This document shows, piece by piece, positions 18,202 through 27,680 of a DNA stretch of 64,000 nt. The stretch comes from Kovacikia minuta CCNUW1. GTDB lineage: Bacteria > Cyanobacteriota > Cyanobacteriia > Leptolyngbyales > Leptolyngbyaceae. Numbering within the stretch: the stretch's first letter is position 1; each line of letters opens with the position of its first letter. Position numbers and translations under genes: made by a program. The notes below the pieces were generated by a model. That model ran no database searches and had not been told where the DNA came from. It saw only the letters and a program-made list of their open reading frames with translations. The stretch is taken from contig NZ_CP083582.1 of NCBI RefSeq assembly GCF_020091585.1, forward strand, positions 5,714,536 to 5,778,535, read 5' to 3'.

Positions 18202-19704
18202 ATGCCCGCTTCCCTCTTTATCGAACATCACGCCAATGGTCTTGCCTTTTATATCAATGGCGACCTGCAATTTGATACAGCAGATGAGGCAATTTACCAC
18301 GAATACCTGGTGGTGCCAGCGATCGCCCTGGCAGTCCAGCGATTCCCAAATACACAACTGCGGGTTCTGATTTGTGGCGGTGGAGATGGGTTGGCAGCGC
18401 GGGATGGATTGCGTTTTCCAGAAGTGGATGAAATTACGCTGGTGGATTACGATCCAGCAGTTCTGGAACTGGGGCGGACGGTATTTCGACCCTATAACCA
18501 GGGAAGTTTAGTTGAGGAAAGAAAAACAGCCCTGGGAGCCAGTCGGGTCACGGTTCATACCCAGGATGCCTTTGAGTTTGTTTCTCATCTGCCCGATGCC
18601 TGCTATCACGTTGTCATTTGTGACTTTACGTTTCCGACCTGTGCCGCAGATACCCGCGTTTATAGCCGGGAATGGTTTCAGGAGGTGCGGCGAGTGCTGC
18701 GTTCAGGTGGGATTGTCAGTACAAATGGAGTCTCTCCGGAGCAGCGAACCCTGGGTTTCTGGTGTCTGTACCAAACGATGCTGGCAGCAGAACTTCCCGC
18801 CAAGCCGCTGCAAGTTGCCATCCCCTCCTTTCACCGTCATGGCTATGGGGACTGGGGATTTTTGCTTGCCTCCTCTGTTGCGATCGCCCGCTCGGAGTTG
18901 GAGGCGATCGCTCTACCCACCCATTTACGCGCCCTGCAACCGCAATCCTGGCTAAGCGTGTTTCAGATGCGAGCAGCGATCGCCCATTACCGCCATAGCG
19001 TCAACATTCATACCCTGGAATGTCCCCAACTGTTTTATTACCTGCTGAATCCCCAACTTGCACCAGAAACGGTTGATTTAATTGCTGATTTTGATCATGA
19101 ACCCGCGATCGATTTTTTGGACATACAGGAAGGTGGAACAGGTCTGGTTGGAGCAATGGATTTATTGAATTTGGATGCAACTGTGAATGTTTGGTTGAAT
19201 CAACTGCATCAATCAGAAAGCTCTGATTTCACTGCTTTCAATTTTGAACATTTCATTCCAGTTCAGCATCGTTACCACAGTCCTAAAATGACCCAGGAAT
19301 GGGTCGGTTACCTAAAGTCATTATTAGAAGAAATTGATGTTAATCAGCTCCTTTCTAGTCTTTTAGAGCAGGCGCAGGAGCTTCCACCCCAGCTCGTCTG
19401 TGAACTCAAACAACTTCAGCAAAAAATCCGCACCGGGCAACCCTTAACCTACCTTTCTGAACACACCGGCGAAATGATTACGATCCTGTCTGTCACCTTA
19501 TTAATGGCAAATTTAACTGCACCCGATGCAGTATTTGCTAAAGGCTTCTGGGGCGGAGGGAGCCGCCGCAGCTATGGTGGTTCTTCAGGAGGTGGAAGCT
19601 ATTACAGTGACGGGGATGGCTCCTTTGGTTGGTTTGGGTTTTGGATGACCATGATTGGTGGGATGTGGCTTTGGTCACTTTATAAAAATCGAGACGAGAG
19701 TTGA
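18202..19704 (+). CDS. Spermidine-synthase-like methyltransferase-fold protein with membrane tail
   Basis: A 500-residue protein. Residues about 1-230 are polyamine aminopropyltransferase-like: YHEYLVVPAIALAV, the nucleotide motif VLICGGGDGLAARD (53-66), ITLVDYDPAVLELGR and the loop YHVVICDFTFPTCAADTRVYSREWF. The catalytic region reads CDFTFP where spermidine synthases have a D-x-x-DP-type loop, so the substrate may differ. The long C-terminal part has no clear domain until a Gly/Ser-rich stretch (about 448-470) and a final hydrophobic segment (WFGFWMTMIGGMWLW), suggesting membrane attachment. It lies between DUF4178 and FemAB-like genes and near a DUF350 gene, all on one strand. Confidence 0.75.
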   Translation: MPASLFIEHHANGLAFYINGDLQFDTADEAIYHEYLVVPAIALAVQRFPNTQLRVLICGGGDGLAARDGLRFPEVDEITLVDYDPAVLELGRTVFRPYNQGSLVEERKTALGASRVTVHTQDAFEFVSHLPDACYHVVICDFTFPTCAADTRVYSREWFQEVRRVLRSGGIVSTNGVSPEQRTLGFWCLYQTMLAAELPAKPLQVAIPSFHRHGYGDWGFLLASSVAIARSELEAIALPTHLRALQPQSWLSVFQMRAAIAHYRHSVNIHTLECPQLFYYLLNPQLAPETVDLIADFDHEPAIDFLDIQEGGTGLVGAMDLLNLDATVNVWLNQLHQSESSDFTAFNFEHFIPVQHRYHSPKMTQEWVGYLKSLLEEIDVNQLLSSLLEQAQELPPQLVCELKQLQQKIRTGQPLTYLSEHTGEMITILSVTLLMANLTAPDAVFAKGFWGGGSRRSYGGSSGGGSYYSDGDGSFGWFGFWMTMIGGMWLWSLYKNRDES

Positions 19705-19780
19705 GAATTATGAATTGAGAATTATGAATTGAGAATTATGAATTGAGAATTATGAATTGAGAATTATGAATTGAGAATTG
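19703..19780. repeat. Tandem 14-base repeat
   Basis: The unit GAGAATTATGAATT occurs five and a half times in direct tandem. It begins on the stop codon of the spermidine-synthase-like gene. It belongs to the short tandem repeat spacers common in this genome. Confidence 0.9.
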
Positions 19781-19822
19781 AAAGTTTCAAATTTTTGAGT
19801 TGGGTCATTGGTTTGTTTTTTT

Positions 19823-20951
19823 ATGCCCCCCACCCCCCATCCCCCCTCCCATTCTCCCTTGCTTCTACGATCGCTCACTTCAGGCGATCGAGAACAGTGG
19901 GATGCGTTCATTCAATCTGCTGCAAACGGATGTTTTATGCAGGCATGGGCATGGGCAGACTTTAAGGAATTGGAAGGATACCAAACCTTCCGATATGGAT
20001 TATTTGTAGCTGAGGAAACGAATGAAAAATTGGTGGGAGGATGCATTTTTTACTTTTTCCCCAGTAGCCACGACGCAAATTTGTTGATGGCTCCCGGCGG
20101 CCCTTTTTTGCTACCCGGATTTGAATTAGAAGGAATGCAACTGTTGCTCAATCAAGCAACAGTTTTAGCCAAGGAATGGGGGGCGATCGCGCTCCGAATC
20201 GAACCTTTGCTTTCAGAAAAGCCCAATTATCTCCAGGGTTTTGTCCGCGCACCAGTCGATCTTCTCTTCTCGGAAACCCTGTTAATTGACCTGCGCCCCA
20301 CAGAAGCCAAAATTCTCCAATCCATGAAACCAAAAGGACGGTATAACGTGCGGCTGAGCCAGCGGCACGGAGTTGAGACCCGCTTTACTACTGATCCTCA
20401 GGCGATCCCCGTGTTCTATGATTTGTTCTGGGAAACGGGGGAAACGCCAGCGTTTTTTTGGTGAACCCTACGGCTTTTTCATCAACCTCTGCCAGACCCT
20501 CTTTGCCGCAAACATGGCAGAAATTGGGTTGGCAACCTGGAAAGGAGAAGTTCTATCTGCCATCCTCCTCATATACTGGGGCACCCCATACCCCACACCC
20601 CAGTCCCCACACCCCACATCCCGCGCCACCTACCTCTATGGCGGTCGCAGTCCCCATCATCCGCAAGTCATGGCAAGCTACGGACTTCACTGGGCAGCCA
20701 TGCAACGGGCTAAAGCCAGGGGCTACCACAGTTACGATTTTTATGGCTACACCCGTGACCCCAATCATGGCTACGCCAAATTCTCCCAATTCAAACGCCA
20801 GTTCGGTGGCACGCCCGTCACCACGATCGGTGCCCACGATTACTTCTTTTACGATCGCCTCGCCGACACGCTGGTTGGCATTTTCAAAAGAATAAAGAAT
20901 GAAAGCAGAGGGCAGGGGGCAGAGGGCAGAAGGGAGGAGTTTGGTAGGTAG
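19823..20951 (+). pseudogene. FemAB-like peptidyl/aminoacyl transferase, one-base frameshift
   Basis: Two overlapping frames make one FemAB-family protein, two tandem GNAT folds that add amino acids to peptidoglycan precursors or similar acceptors. The first frame runs to FYDLFWETG and stops at 20464; the second continues KRQRFFGEPYGFFINL and ends at 20951. Removing one G from the G5 run at 20437-20441 joins them exactly as ETGKRQRFFGEP. The rest is conserved (PKGRYNVRLSQRHGVE; YGFYGYTRDPNHGYAKFSQFKRQFGG-like). Low-complexity repeat sequence supplies the N-terminus (MPPTPHPPSHSP), an internal 16-residue insert (GTPYPTPQSPHPTSRA, about 20579-20626) and the C-terminal tail. The start is uncertain. 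The frameshift could be a sequencing error or real. Confidence 0.75.
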
Positions 20952-21131
20952 TAGGTATGGGGTCAGTTATCCGTTATCAGTTGTCAATTATTGGCTGTTC
21001 ACCTTCACTGTTCACTGGTTCTCAACTCAAATCTCAAATCTCAAATCTCCTCACCCTATCACCTCTTCTCCTGCCCGTCTTTTGCCCCTTCTGCTCTCTG
21101 CTTTCTGCCTCCTCTCCCCCTCCTATTTCTT

Positions 21132-21998
21132 ATGAACCAAACACTCTCCAATTTCCTCTCTCAAATTGTGCTGGTTGGTGCCGAACTCCTGATTGGCTTT
21201 GCAATTTTTTGGGTGGGGCAATTTACTTACCAAAAGTTGTTCCGGCGGGTTGAGTTGAATCTGGAATTGTTTGTGAGAGACAATCCGGCGGTGGCGATCG
21301 CCCTTGTGGGCTATTACCTGGGCATTGTTACAGCCCTGGCAGGTGCCCTGGACAAAACAGGAAATACCTGGCAGGAACAGTTGCTCAATTTGATCAGCTA
21401 TGGAGCAGGAGTGATTGTGCTGATGCTGGTGGGGGCATGGGTGGGCGATCGCTTTATTCTGCGTCGTTGCGATACTGCCCGCGAAATCCTGGAAGAACAG
21501 AACGTTGGGGCTGCGTCTGTGGAAGCTGGAGTGCATATTGCCAATGGGCTGATCTTGAGTGCTGCCCTGGCTGGAGAAAGTGGGGGGTGGCTGGTGGGGT
21601 TGGTCTGTTGGCTGGTGGGCATGGCGGTTCTCATTTTGGTGAGTTCACTTTATCCCCGGATTGCCCGTTATAGCGTGTTTGGCGAGATTTGCAGACGCAA
21701 CAATCCCGCAGCAGGTGTCGCCCTGGCGGGGCTACTGGTTGCAACCGGAAACGTTGTCAGGGTTGCTTTTACACCAGACTTTCAGAATTGGCCCCAAAGC
21801 TTCACCCAGTACCTGGTGGGATTGGGTATCTGTCTGCTTGCCCTGGCAGCCATTCGCTGGATTGCCGATCTGGTTCTGGTTCCCGGAGTCAAAATTTCCG
21901 ATGAAATTGTCCACCAATCTGTTCCCAACCTGGGTGCAGGTTTGATTGAAGCGTTTGCCTATATTGCAGGCTCTTTCCTAATTGCCTGGAGCCTTTAG
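21132..21998 (+). CDS. DUF350 family membrane protein
   Basis: A 288-residue protein with about eight hydrophobic segments arranged as two homologous halves, each with a DUF350 pattern. The first half has RDNPAVAIALVGYYLGIVTALAGAL and the second RRNNPAAGVALAGLLVATGNVVR. DUF350 proteins are small integral membrane proteins of unknown function, often found beside spermidine-synthase-like and DUF4178 genes. The ATG at 21132 is chosen because upstream codons are low-complexity spacer. It closes the co-directional set that begins at 17287. Confidence 0.82.
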   Translation: MNQTLSNFLSQIVLVGAELLIGFAIFWVGQFTYQKLFRRVELNLELFVRDNPAVAIALVGYYLGIVTALAGALDKTGNTWQEQLLNLISYGAGVIVLMLVGAWVGDRFILRRCDTAREILEEQNVGAASVEAGVHIANGLILSAALAGESGGWLVGLVCWLVGMAVLILVSSLYPRIARYSVFGEICRRNNPAAGVALAGLLVATGNVVRVAFTPDFQNWPQSFTQYLVGLGICLLALAAIRWIADLVLVPGVKISDEIVHQSVPNLGAGLIEAFAYIAGSFLIAWSL

Positions 21999-22240
21999 GG
22001 GGAGGGTAGGTGGTAGGTGATAGGTGTCAGGGTAAAGGAGAGGATGGGGAGAAGGGAACTTAATTTACTTACTTCATCATTCATCATTCACAATTCATCA
22101 TTCATCATTCACAACTCTCCCTTCAACTCGAAACTCAAACGATCGCTGCTACGACTTATATTGCAGCCTCCTGAATCCTTGCAACGCTTTGCTACTGGCG
22201 ATTTATACCCTGCCACCTGCCACCTACCACCTATCACCTG

Positions 22241-24478
22241 CTACATCTCCCAAATCCGGATTGCTCCGTCCCAACTAGAACTGGCGATCGTGGTGCTGTC
22301 GCCACTGAATACAACGGATGAAATTGCTGTGGGATGCTCAGCCAGGGTCATGAATTCTTTACCTGTACGAGGGTTCCAGAGTTTGAGGGCGTCGCTTCCA
22401 GTAACCAGGGTTCTACCATCCGGGCTGAAGGCGATCGCATTGACACGACCAGATTCTACGGTCAGGGTGCGTTTTTCTCGCCAGGTTTGGGTGCTCCACA
22501 GTTTGACGCTGCCATCCCAACTGGCACTGGCAAAGGTTTTGCCATCGGGACTAAAGGCGAGAGCCGCGATCGTCTGGGTATGCCCTTTAAGAACCCGCAG
22601 TTCTCGACCAGTGGACATATCCCAGACCATAATGCTGGCGTCTCCGCTGCCACTCGCCAAAACTGCACCGTCTGGACTAAACACGAGTGCCTCAATCCGT
22701 CCGGAGTGCCCGTGTAATTCACCCTTTTCTGCATGGTTGCTCAGATCCCAAAGTTTGATTGGATCATAAAGGCTACCGCTGGCAAGAAATTTTCCATCAG
22801 GGCTAAGGGCAAGACTGAGAACCGTATCTGTATGCAGATTAGCGGTTCCCAACCGCTGCCCAGTCTGAAGATCCCACAGGCGAATACTTTTGTCTGCACT
22901 GCCGCTAAAAAGAACGGCTCCATCCGGGCTGACTGCCAGGGAATAAACGATATCCAGATGGCCGGTCAAGGTTCGAATCGGTTGACCTGTCTGAGCTTGC
23001 CAGAGCTTAATCGTCGTTCCACTGGTGCTTGCCAGGATGGAACTGGTTGGAGTCAGGGCAAGCGCATAGACCTTTCCCAAACTGATAAATCGGTGGAGGC
23101 ATTGCCAGGTCTGGTTTTGAGCCGCATTCTTTTTTGACGATCGCCGTTTAGCAGAAGGTTTGGCAGCGGATTGCGCAGACACAGCAGGTGGCGCAGAACC
23201 AGGAGCGGTCGGGTTCGATCGGAGCTTAATGGGAGCAAATATGCCATTGCCAGAAGGAATAGGACTGGAAGGTTGGGGCTGCGACTCCAGCTCTCGCAAA
23301 ACGTCCGCTGCTGACGCATACCGACGGTTTAATCCTGGTTCCAATAAACGGTCCAGAATGCGTCCCAATGGCTCACCGACTGGACTGACCAGATAGTGTC
23401 GCCAAATCCAGGCATCATGATTTGGATCAAACAGGTCAAACGGCGATCGTCCGGTCAGCAGGTGAATACAAGTCGTCCCCAGTCCATAAAGATCACTCGC
23501 AAAAACTGCTTTGCCCCTGGCTTGTTCAGGGGCAATATACTCAGGGCTGCCAATATTGGTTCCCGTTTTCATTAATTCCGTAGGGGTCGCTTCCTTTGCC
23601 GCCCCAAAATCTACCAGTACCAGATGCAGCCCCGTCGCTCCCGATCCGCCTTGTTGCTCATACTTGCGCCGCATTTCGTACAGTAACCGGCTGGCATCGG
23701 CAACCAGATATTGCCGTTGAGAATAGCTAAGAGTGGCATAACTGGCAAACTGAGATGCCAACCACTGCCAGCGACCATAGTCGGAAATTGCCAGCTCCCT
23801 TGGTGGTGAAGCTAAACTCTGGCTCAGAAATCCACTGAACTGAAACTGGTTTCCCGTAAAATCCCGAAAGCCCTGAGCTGTTTCGATCGAAAGTACCTGT
23901 AACATCCCCGCCCAATCTGGCTGACCGGATTTTCCATATCCCCTTCCGACCTGTCTGCCAGAAGCCAGAATGATATTGCTGGGCTTAATATCCCGGTGAA
24001 TAATGCCATAGGAATGAACAAACTCCAGCACAGGCAGTAGGCTGGTCAGTACATCCCGGATCTGGGCTTCATTGAATACGCCCTGATCCTGCAACACTTC
24101 CGTCAGCGTCTTTCCATTCACAAACTCCTGCACCAGATATTGGCGTTGATCCTGGTTAAAGTGCGCCAGCAATGCGGGAATTTGGGGATGGCTTCCCAAT
24201 TCTTCCAGCCTCAGCGCTTCCTGCTCAAACAGATCCGCCGCTTTTTTCAAATGCCGCGCTCCGTGAGCCGCTGGCAGGAATTGCTTGACGACACACCGGG
24301 GCTTGGAAGGTTTGTCCTCATCGATCGCCAGAAATGTTCTGCCAAAACCACCCTGACCGATCGGTTGAATCGGTCGGTAGCGCTCCTTCAGCAGCAGTTT
24401 TGCCCCACAATTCCGACACCGTTCAAGCCTGTCCGGATTCTGGGGTTTCTGACAGTCAGGGTTGAGGCAATAGCTCAT
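22241..24478 (-). CDS. Serine/threonine protein kinase with zinc ribbon and WD40 repeats
   Basis: A 745-residue Hanks-type kinase. It has an N-terminal zinc ribbon (Cys 4, 9, 21, 24), a Gly loop IGQGGFG (40-46), Lys65, HRDIKPSN (161-168), DFG (290-292) and an APE-type YIAPEQARG. A flexible linker follows, then seven WD40 repeats to the C-terminus, which likely bind partner proteins. It lacks a membrane segment and is probably cytoplasmic. The stretch between Asn168 and the DFG motif is about 120 residues, against roughly 15-20 in typical kinases. The start at MSYCLNPDCQ is preferred since homologues begin with this ribbon. An FHA-domain gene lies just upstream on the same strand and may read its phosphothreonines. 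Confidence 0.9.
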   Translation of the reverse strand: MSYCLNPDCQKPQNPDRLERCRNCGAKLLLKERYRPIQPIGQGGFGRTFLAIDEDKPSKPRCVVKQFLPAAHGARHLKKAADLFEQEALRLEELGSHPQIPALLAHFNQDQRQYLVQEFVNGKTLTEVLQDQGVFNEAQIRDVLTSLLPVLEFVHSYGIIHRDIKPSNIILASGRQVGRGYGKSGQPDWAGMLQVLSIETAQGFRDFTGNQFQFSGFLSQSLASPPRELAISDYGRWQWLASQFASYATLSYSQRQYLVADASRLLYEMRRKYEQQGGSGATGLHLVLVDFGAAKEATPTELMKTGTNIGSPEYIAPEQARGKAVFASDLYGLGTTCIHLLTGRSPFDLFDPNHDAWIWRHYLVSPVGEPLGRILDRLLEPGLNRRYASAADVLRELESQPQPSSPIPSGNGIFAPIKLRSNPTAPGSAPPAVSAQSAAKPSAKRRSSKKNAAQNQTWQCLHRFISLGKVYALALTPTSSILASTSGTTIKLWQAQTGQPIRTLTGHLDIVYSLAVSPDGAVLFSGSADKSIRLWDLQTGQRLGTANLHTDTVLSLALSPDGKFLASGSLYDPIKLWDLSNHAEKGELHGHSGRIEALVFSPDGAVLASGSGDASIMVWDMSTGRELRVLKGHTQTIAALAFSPDGKTFASASWDGSVKLWSTQTWREKRTLTVESGRVNAIAFSPDGRTLVTGSDALKLWNPRTGKEFMTLAEHPTAISSVVFSGDSTTIASSSWDGAIRIWEM

Positions 24479-24622
24479 AGCCAGGGAACAACCAGCAGAG
24501 GGAGCCAGACTTTCTGGGAAATTGATTTTTTTGAAGAAAAATTCGCCACCCAACCAGGTCTAGCATTGATTCAAAGCTCTATTATGATAAGCGCTTCCCT
24601 CAATTTGCTGACCGAACCTGAT

Positions 24623-25309
24623 TTATTGCCTTTTCTTAAACAAAACTTCTGGGTCTTCCAATGCCTCATAATCCATAAAATCCGCAGAGATCGTTTCACA
24701 GGCATTGAATCGGGCAAGCACCTCCGGGTGAATCGCATCCAGGGAGCGGTGACTGCGACTGATCAGAAAGGTGAAGTTAATGCTGCCGACCCGCACCCGA
24801 TCGCCATCCTTCAAGATATGCCGTTGCTGAATCCGAACGCCGTTGACAAACGAGCCGTTCATACTATTCAGGTCAATTAACTGGAAACCAACCTCCCGCA
24901 CAAACATCAAAACGGCATGACGCCGTGACATCGCCCGATCCTTCAAGGGTAAAGCCGCTTCCCGGTTGCGTCCGATCGTCCACACCATTTGGGGCTGAAC
25001 CAAACTCTCTGACTCTCCTAACAAGTTCGTAATGATGTAAACACGCTGCCCCTGTACCACCCCTTGAATGTATTTAATCGTTTCTGAAGGGGCTTCAAAT
25101 GCCGAGTCAATAACGGCATCAGGAGATTGATTAATCATCAAGGTTTGCGCTTTGGCAAACAAAGCATCATCCCCTTCTGCATCAAGGTAGTTGGGGTAGG
25201 GTTGGCTAGGTTGTTTCCTTTGAAGCGAAGCTCCCGAAGAAATTGACCTGGAGGAAATTTCAGTAGACTGAGGGTTGAGGATGTCAGTTAAATCGGATTC
25301 TGATTTCAT
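24623..25309 (-). CDS. FHA domain protein
   Basis: A 228-residue protein with an FHA phosphothreonine-binding domain at about residues 100-190: TIGRNREAALP, MSRRHAVL and LIDLNSMNGSFVNGVRI carry the conserved Gly-Arg, Ser-Arg-x-His and Asn-Gly. It is preceded by a conserved GVVQGQRVYIITNLLGE strand that also occurs in the FHA protein at 50238-51029. The N-terminal 70 residues are polar and probably disordered. It is 144 bases upstream of the kinase gene in the same direction, so kinase substrate recognition or scaffold function is a fair inference. Confidence 0.88.
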   Translation of the reverse strand: MKSESDLTDILNPQSTEISSRSISSGASLQRKQPSQPYPNYLDAEGDDALFAKAQTLMINQSPDAVIDSAFEAPSETIKYIQGVVQGQRVYIITNLLGESESLVQPQMVWTIGRNREAALPLKDRAMSRRHAVLMFVREVGFQLIDLNSMNGSFVNGVRIQQRHILKDGDRVRVGSINFTFLISRSHRSLDAIHPEVLARFNACETISADFMDYEALEDPEVLFKKRQ

Positions 25310-25692
25310 GGGTAGCTTCCAGTACAGAACCTGTCTGTCGATGAAACGAATGTTAGTCTAGAGTGCCCCACAACCTGTCAGATGTTAACGGGGGTCACTC
25401 CCTCTAAGTCGGGAAATAAGGGATGAGGAGTGAGGGAGGATAAGTTTTGAGCGCGTGCTGAGCGCTGAGAACTGAAAACCAACTTCTGTCGCCTGACTCC
25501 CCGCTCCTGGCCGCCGCCTTCTGCCCACTGCCCTATCCTCATTCTTTAACAAAGGATTAAGTATTTAGAAAAAAACATTAAGAAGAACTAGTCTTCATTC
25601 ACAATGCTTTACATTTTTACAAAGTATATATACCTACCCTTTAGGTCGTTTTAGTTTGTTAGAGGCATTTTTGCCTATTCATTAAGATCGTG
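25310..25692. other. Intergenic region between divergent FHA and pentapeptide genes
   Basis: No gene is seen. The left half is G/A- and pyrimidine-rich low-complexity spacer; the right half (25550-25690) is AT-rich and probably holds the promoter of the pentapeptide gene. No specific site can be named. Confidence 0.4.
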
Positions 25693-26239
25693 ATGAAGAA
25701 GTTGAGCGCAGAAGACTTACTTGTTCAATACGCAACGGGGAAGCGAGAGTTTTAAAGAAACCGATTTGAGTGAAGCTTATCTGTTTGAGGCAAGCCTACC
25801 CGAAATTAATTGTTCAGGCAGTGACCTTAGCCGAATTCACCTTCCCTACGCAAACCTGAGTCAGGCAAATCTTTGTCAAGCCCAGCTTATGGATGCCGAA
25901 ATGGGTGATATTAAACTCTACCAGGCAAAATTATCCCAGGCAAACCTCCAGGGAGCCAATTTGTCTAGAGCAAATTTGCGATTTGCTGATCTTCAGGAAG
26001 CTGACCTGACAGGCGCTAATTTGCAAGGTGCAGATTTACACGGCGCAAACCTTAACTGCTGCAATCTTAGCAATACCGATCTTCGGAGAGCAAATTTTAG
26101 CAAAGCGACCCTAGACGGAGCCAAACTGGTCAACACCAACCTGTTTCGTGCTCAGGATATTGATCTGTCCACTGCCTTGATCGATCGCACAACCATCTAC
26201 CCCGATGGGTATCAGCAGGGCGAGGGGGAGGAAGGGTGA
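25693..26239 (+). pseudogene. Pentapeptide repeat protein with one-base frameshift
   Basis: The ATG at 25693 reads MKKLSAEDLLVQYATGKREF and stops at 25753. The next frame continues KETDLSEAYLFEASLPEIN and a run of A(N/D)LxX pentapeptides to 26239. Dropping one T from the run TTTT (25750-25753) gives GKREFKETDLSEAYLF, matching the usual head of cyanobacterial pentapeptide proteins and the head of the paralogue at 52337-54085 (LLERYQKGERDF). The repeats form a right-handed beta helix of unknown partner. The last residues (QQGEGEEG) are encoded by low-complexity spacer. An intact ORF starting at 25721 would lack the normal head. Confidence 0.75.
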
Positions 26240-26290
26240 GGGAGGGAGGGGAGAGGAGATGAGGAGTTTTAAGTTTTACAGCGATTCCCG

Positions 26291-26360
26291 GTAGGGTGGG
26301 CACTGCCCACATTTTCCAAAAGCTCTGACGATAGGGCTTTGTGGGCGATGCCCACCCTAC
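26291..26360. repeat. Palindromic repeat (GTAGGGTGGGCA family)
   Basis: GTAGGGTGGGCACTGCCCACA at 26291-26311 faces TGTGGGCGATGCCCACCCTAC at 26340-26360, with few mismatches. This 70-base element is of the small palindromic type; no coding capacity. Confidence 0.75.
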
Positions 26361-26503
26361 AATTTGTGGCTTATCCAATCGGCAACCGCTGTAAGTTGAG
26401 AAACGTGGATAGTCATCAGTGAACAGTGAACAGTGGACAGTAACTGTTTAACTGATAACTGATAACTGACCCTACCACCTCCTCCCTTCTGCCCTCTGCC
26501 TTT

Positions 26504-26560
26504 ATCCTTCATCCCTCATCCCTCATCCCTCATCCCTCATCCTTCATCCCTCATCCCTCC
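26504..26560. repeat. Heptameric tandem repeat (CATCCCT)
   Basis: About eight copies of a 7-base unit close to CATCCCT stand in direct tandem immediately downstream of the permease stop at 26564. The same unit forms a longer array at 37435-37517. Confidence 0.9.
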
Positions 26561-26563
26561 TCC

Positions 26564-27556
26564 TCAGTCTTGCTCAAAGGCTTGCCCCAGATCAGCCGGT
26601 GGGGTGCTATGGATCGTTTGGGTGGCAGCGCGGCTAAGGGCAGGTGGGAGGAGTTTAAGGAGCCGCTCTAGCCATTCACTGGAAGTCAGTACCAGAAATA
26701 AAATCATCAAAACAAAGGGGGCAACGGTTAAGACCTGGGTTGGAATGTTGGGAATGGCGCTTTGGGCATAGGTGGCTACGGATTGCAGAATACCAAACAG
26801 GTAGCAACTGAGCGCGACCCGGAGCGGGTTCCAGCCACCAAAAATGACGATCGCGAGGGCAATCCAACCGTAACCTGCTGTGTGGCGATGGCTCCACCCG
26901 GCTTTGAAGTCGAGGGAAAAAGCGGCTCCAGCGATCCCCATCAGGGCACCCCCAAGGATGGTGTAGAAATAACGCATGAGAATTACATTAGTCCCTCTAG
27001 CGAAGGCAGCGGCAGGTTGCTCACCGATCGCCCGCAGCATTAACCCCGGACGAGTACGATAAAAATATACCCAGACGAGAATAATCAACCCAAAACTGAG
27101 GTAGACGAGCAAATCGCTTTGAAAAAAGAGTTCACCAATGAGGGGAATATCTTGCAAAAAAGGGATCTTGAAACTGGGAACGGATGGTCCTGGAATACGA
27201 ACAAAGGGATTTCCCAGAAAGGAGGACAGGTCAGCACACAATAATGCCAGGACAAAGCCGATCGCCACCTGGGACTGTTTTAAAGTCAGCGCACCAAACG
27301 CAACAACCCATGCCACCACCGCGCCAACCAGTGCCGCACTGGCAAACCCCAGGATTAGACTGGGGGTAGCCCCCATCCCCTCGGTCGTTTTGGCAACCGC
27401 AAACCCCGCCATTGCCGAGAGCATAATCGTACCTTCGGCAGAGAGGTTAATGACACCACTTCGTTCTGTAATGGTTTCACCGATGCAAGCAAATACAAGC
27501 GGGGTAGAAGTGGCGATCGCGACAGAAAGAATGGCAATCAGTTGGTTGGTATCCAT
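26564..27556 (-). CDS. ABC transporter permease, nucleoside/simple sugar type (NupQ/YufQ-like)
   Basis: A 330-residue permease of the branched-chain amino acid/ribose superfamily, subgroup used for nucleosides (Bmp/Nup systems). It opens with ATSTPLVFACIGETITERSGVINLSAEGTIMLSAM, the signature of YufQ-type subunits, has about eight to nine hydrophobic segments and a conserved coupling region (RAIGEQPAAAFARGTNV). It normally pairs with a YufP-type permease, which is the gene at 28911-29999 on the same strand. The ATPase and the lipoprotein binding component are not in the window. Confidence 0.87.
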   Translation of the reverse strand: MDTNQLIAILSVAIATSTPLVFACIGETITERSGVINLSAEGTIMLSAMAGFAVAKTTEGMGATPSLILGFASAALVGAVVAWVVAFGALTLKQSQVAIGFVLALLCADLSSFLGNPFVRIPGPSVPSFKIPFLQDIPLIGELFFQSDLLVYLSFGLIILVWVYFYRTRPGLMLRAIGEQPAAAFARGTNVILMRYFYTILGGALMGIAGAAFSLDFKAGWSHRHTAGYGWIALAIVIFGGWNPLRVALSCYLFGILQSVATYAQSAIPNIPTQVLTVAPFVLMILFLVLTSSEWLERLLKLLPPALSRAATQTIHSTPPADLGQAFEQD

Positions 27557-27680
27557 AAGGAAGGGGAGAAGTTATGAATTATGAATTGGGTTATTCGTCA
27601 TTCGTCATTCGTCATTTTGTCATCTGTTTTTCCTCTCCCATCTCCCGCATCTTCTCCCGCTGCCCTTTGCCTTATTACCC

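Noticed and set aside
20437-20464. Programmed ribosomal frameshift in the FemAB gene
   Set aside because: No slippery heptamer with a following stem was seen, and other genes show the same one-base insertion pattern. Sequencing error or simple mutation is more likely.
22017-22769. Long open frame of 250 codons on the plus strand
   Set aside because: It lies opposite the WD40 part of the kinase; the regular repeats of that gene keep the antisense frame open. The sequence has no domain.
22960-23000. tRNA-like GGTTCGAATC sequence
   Set aside because: It lies in the kinase gene, and no matching acceptor, D or anticodon arms surround it.
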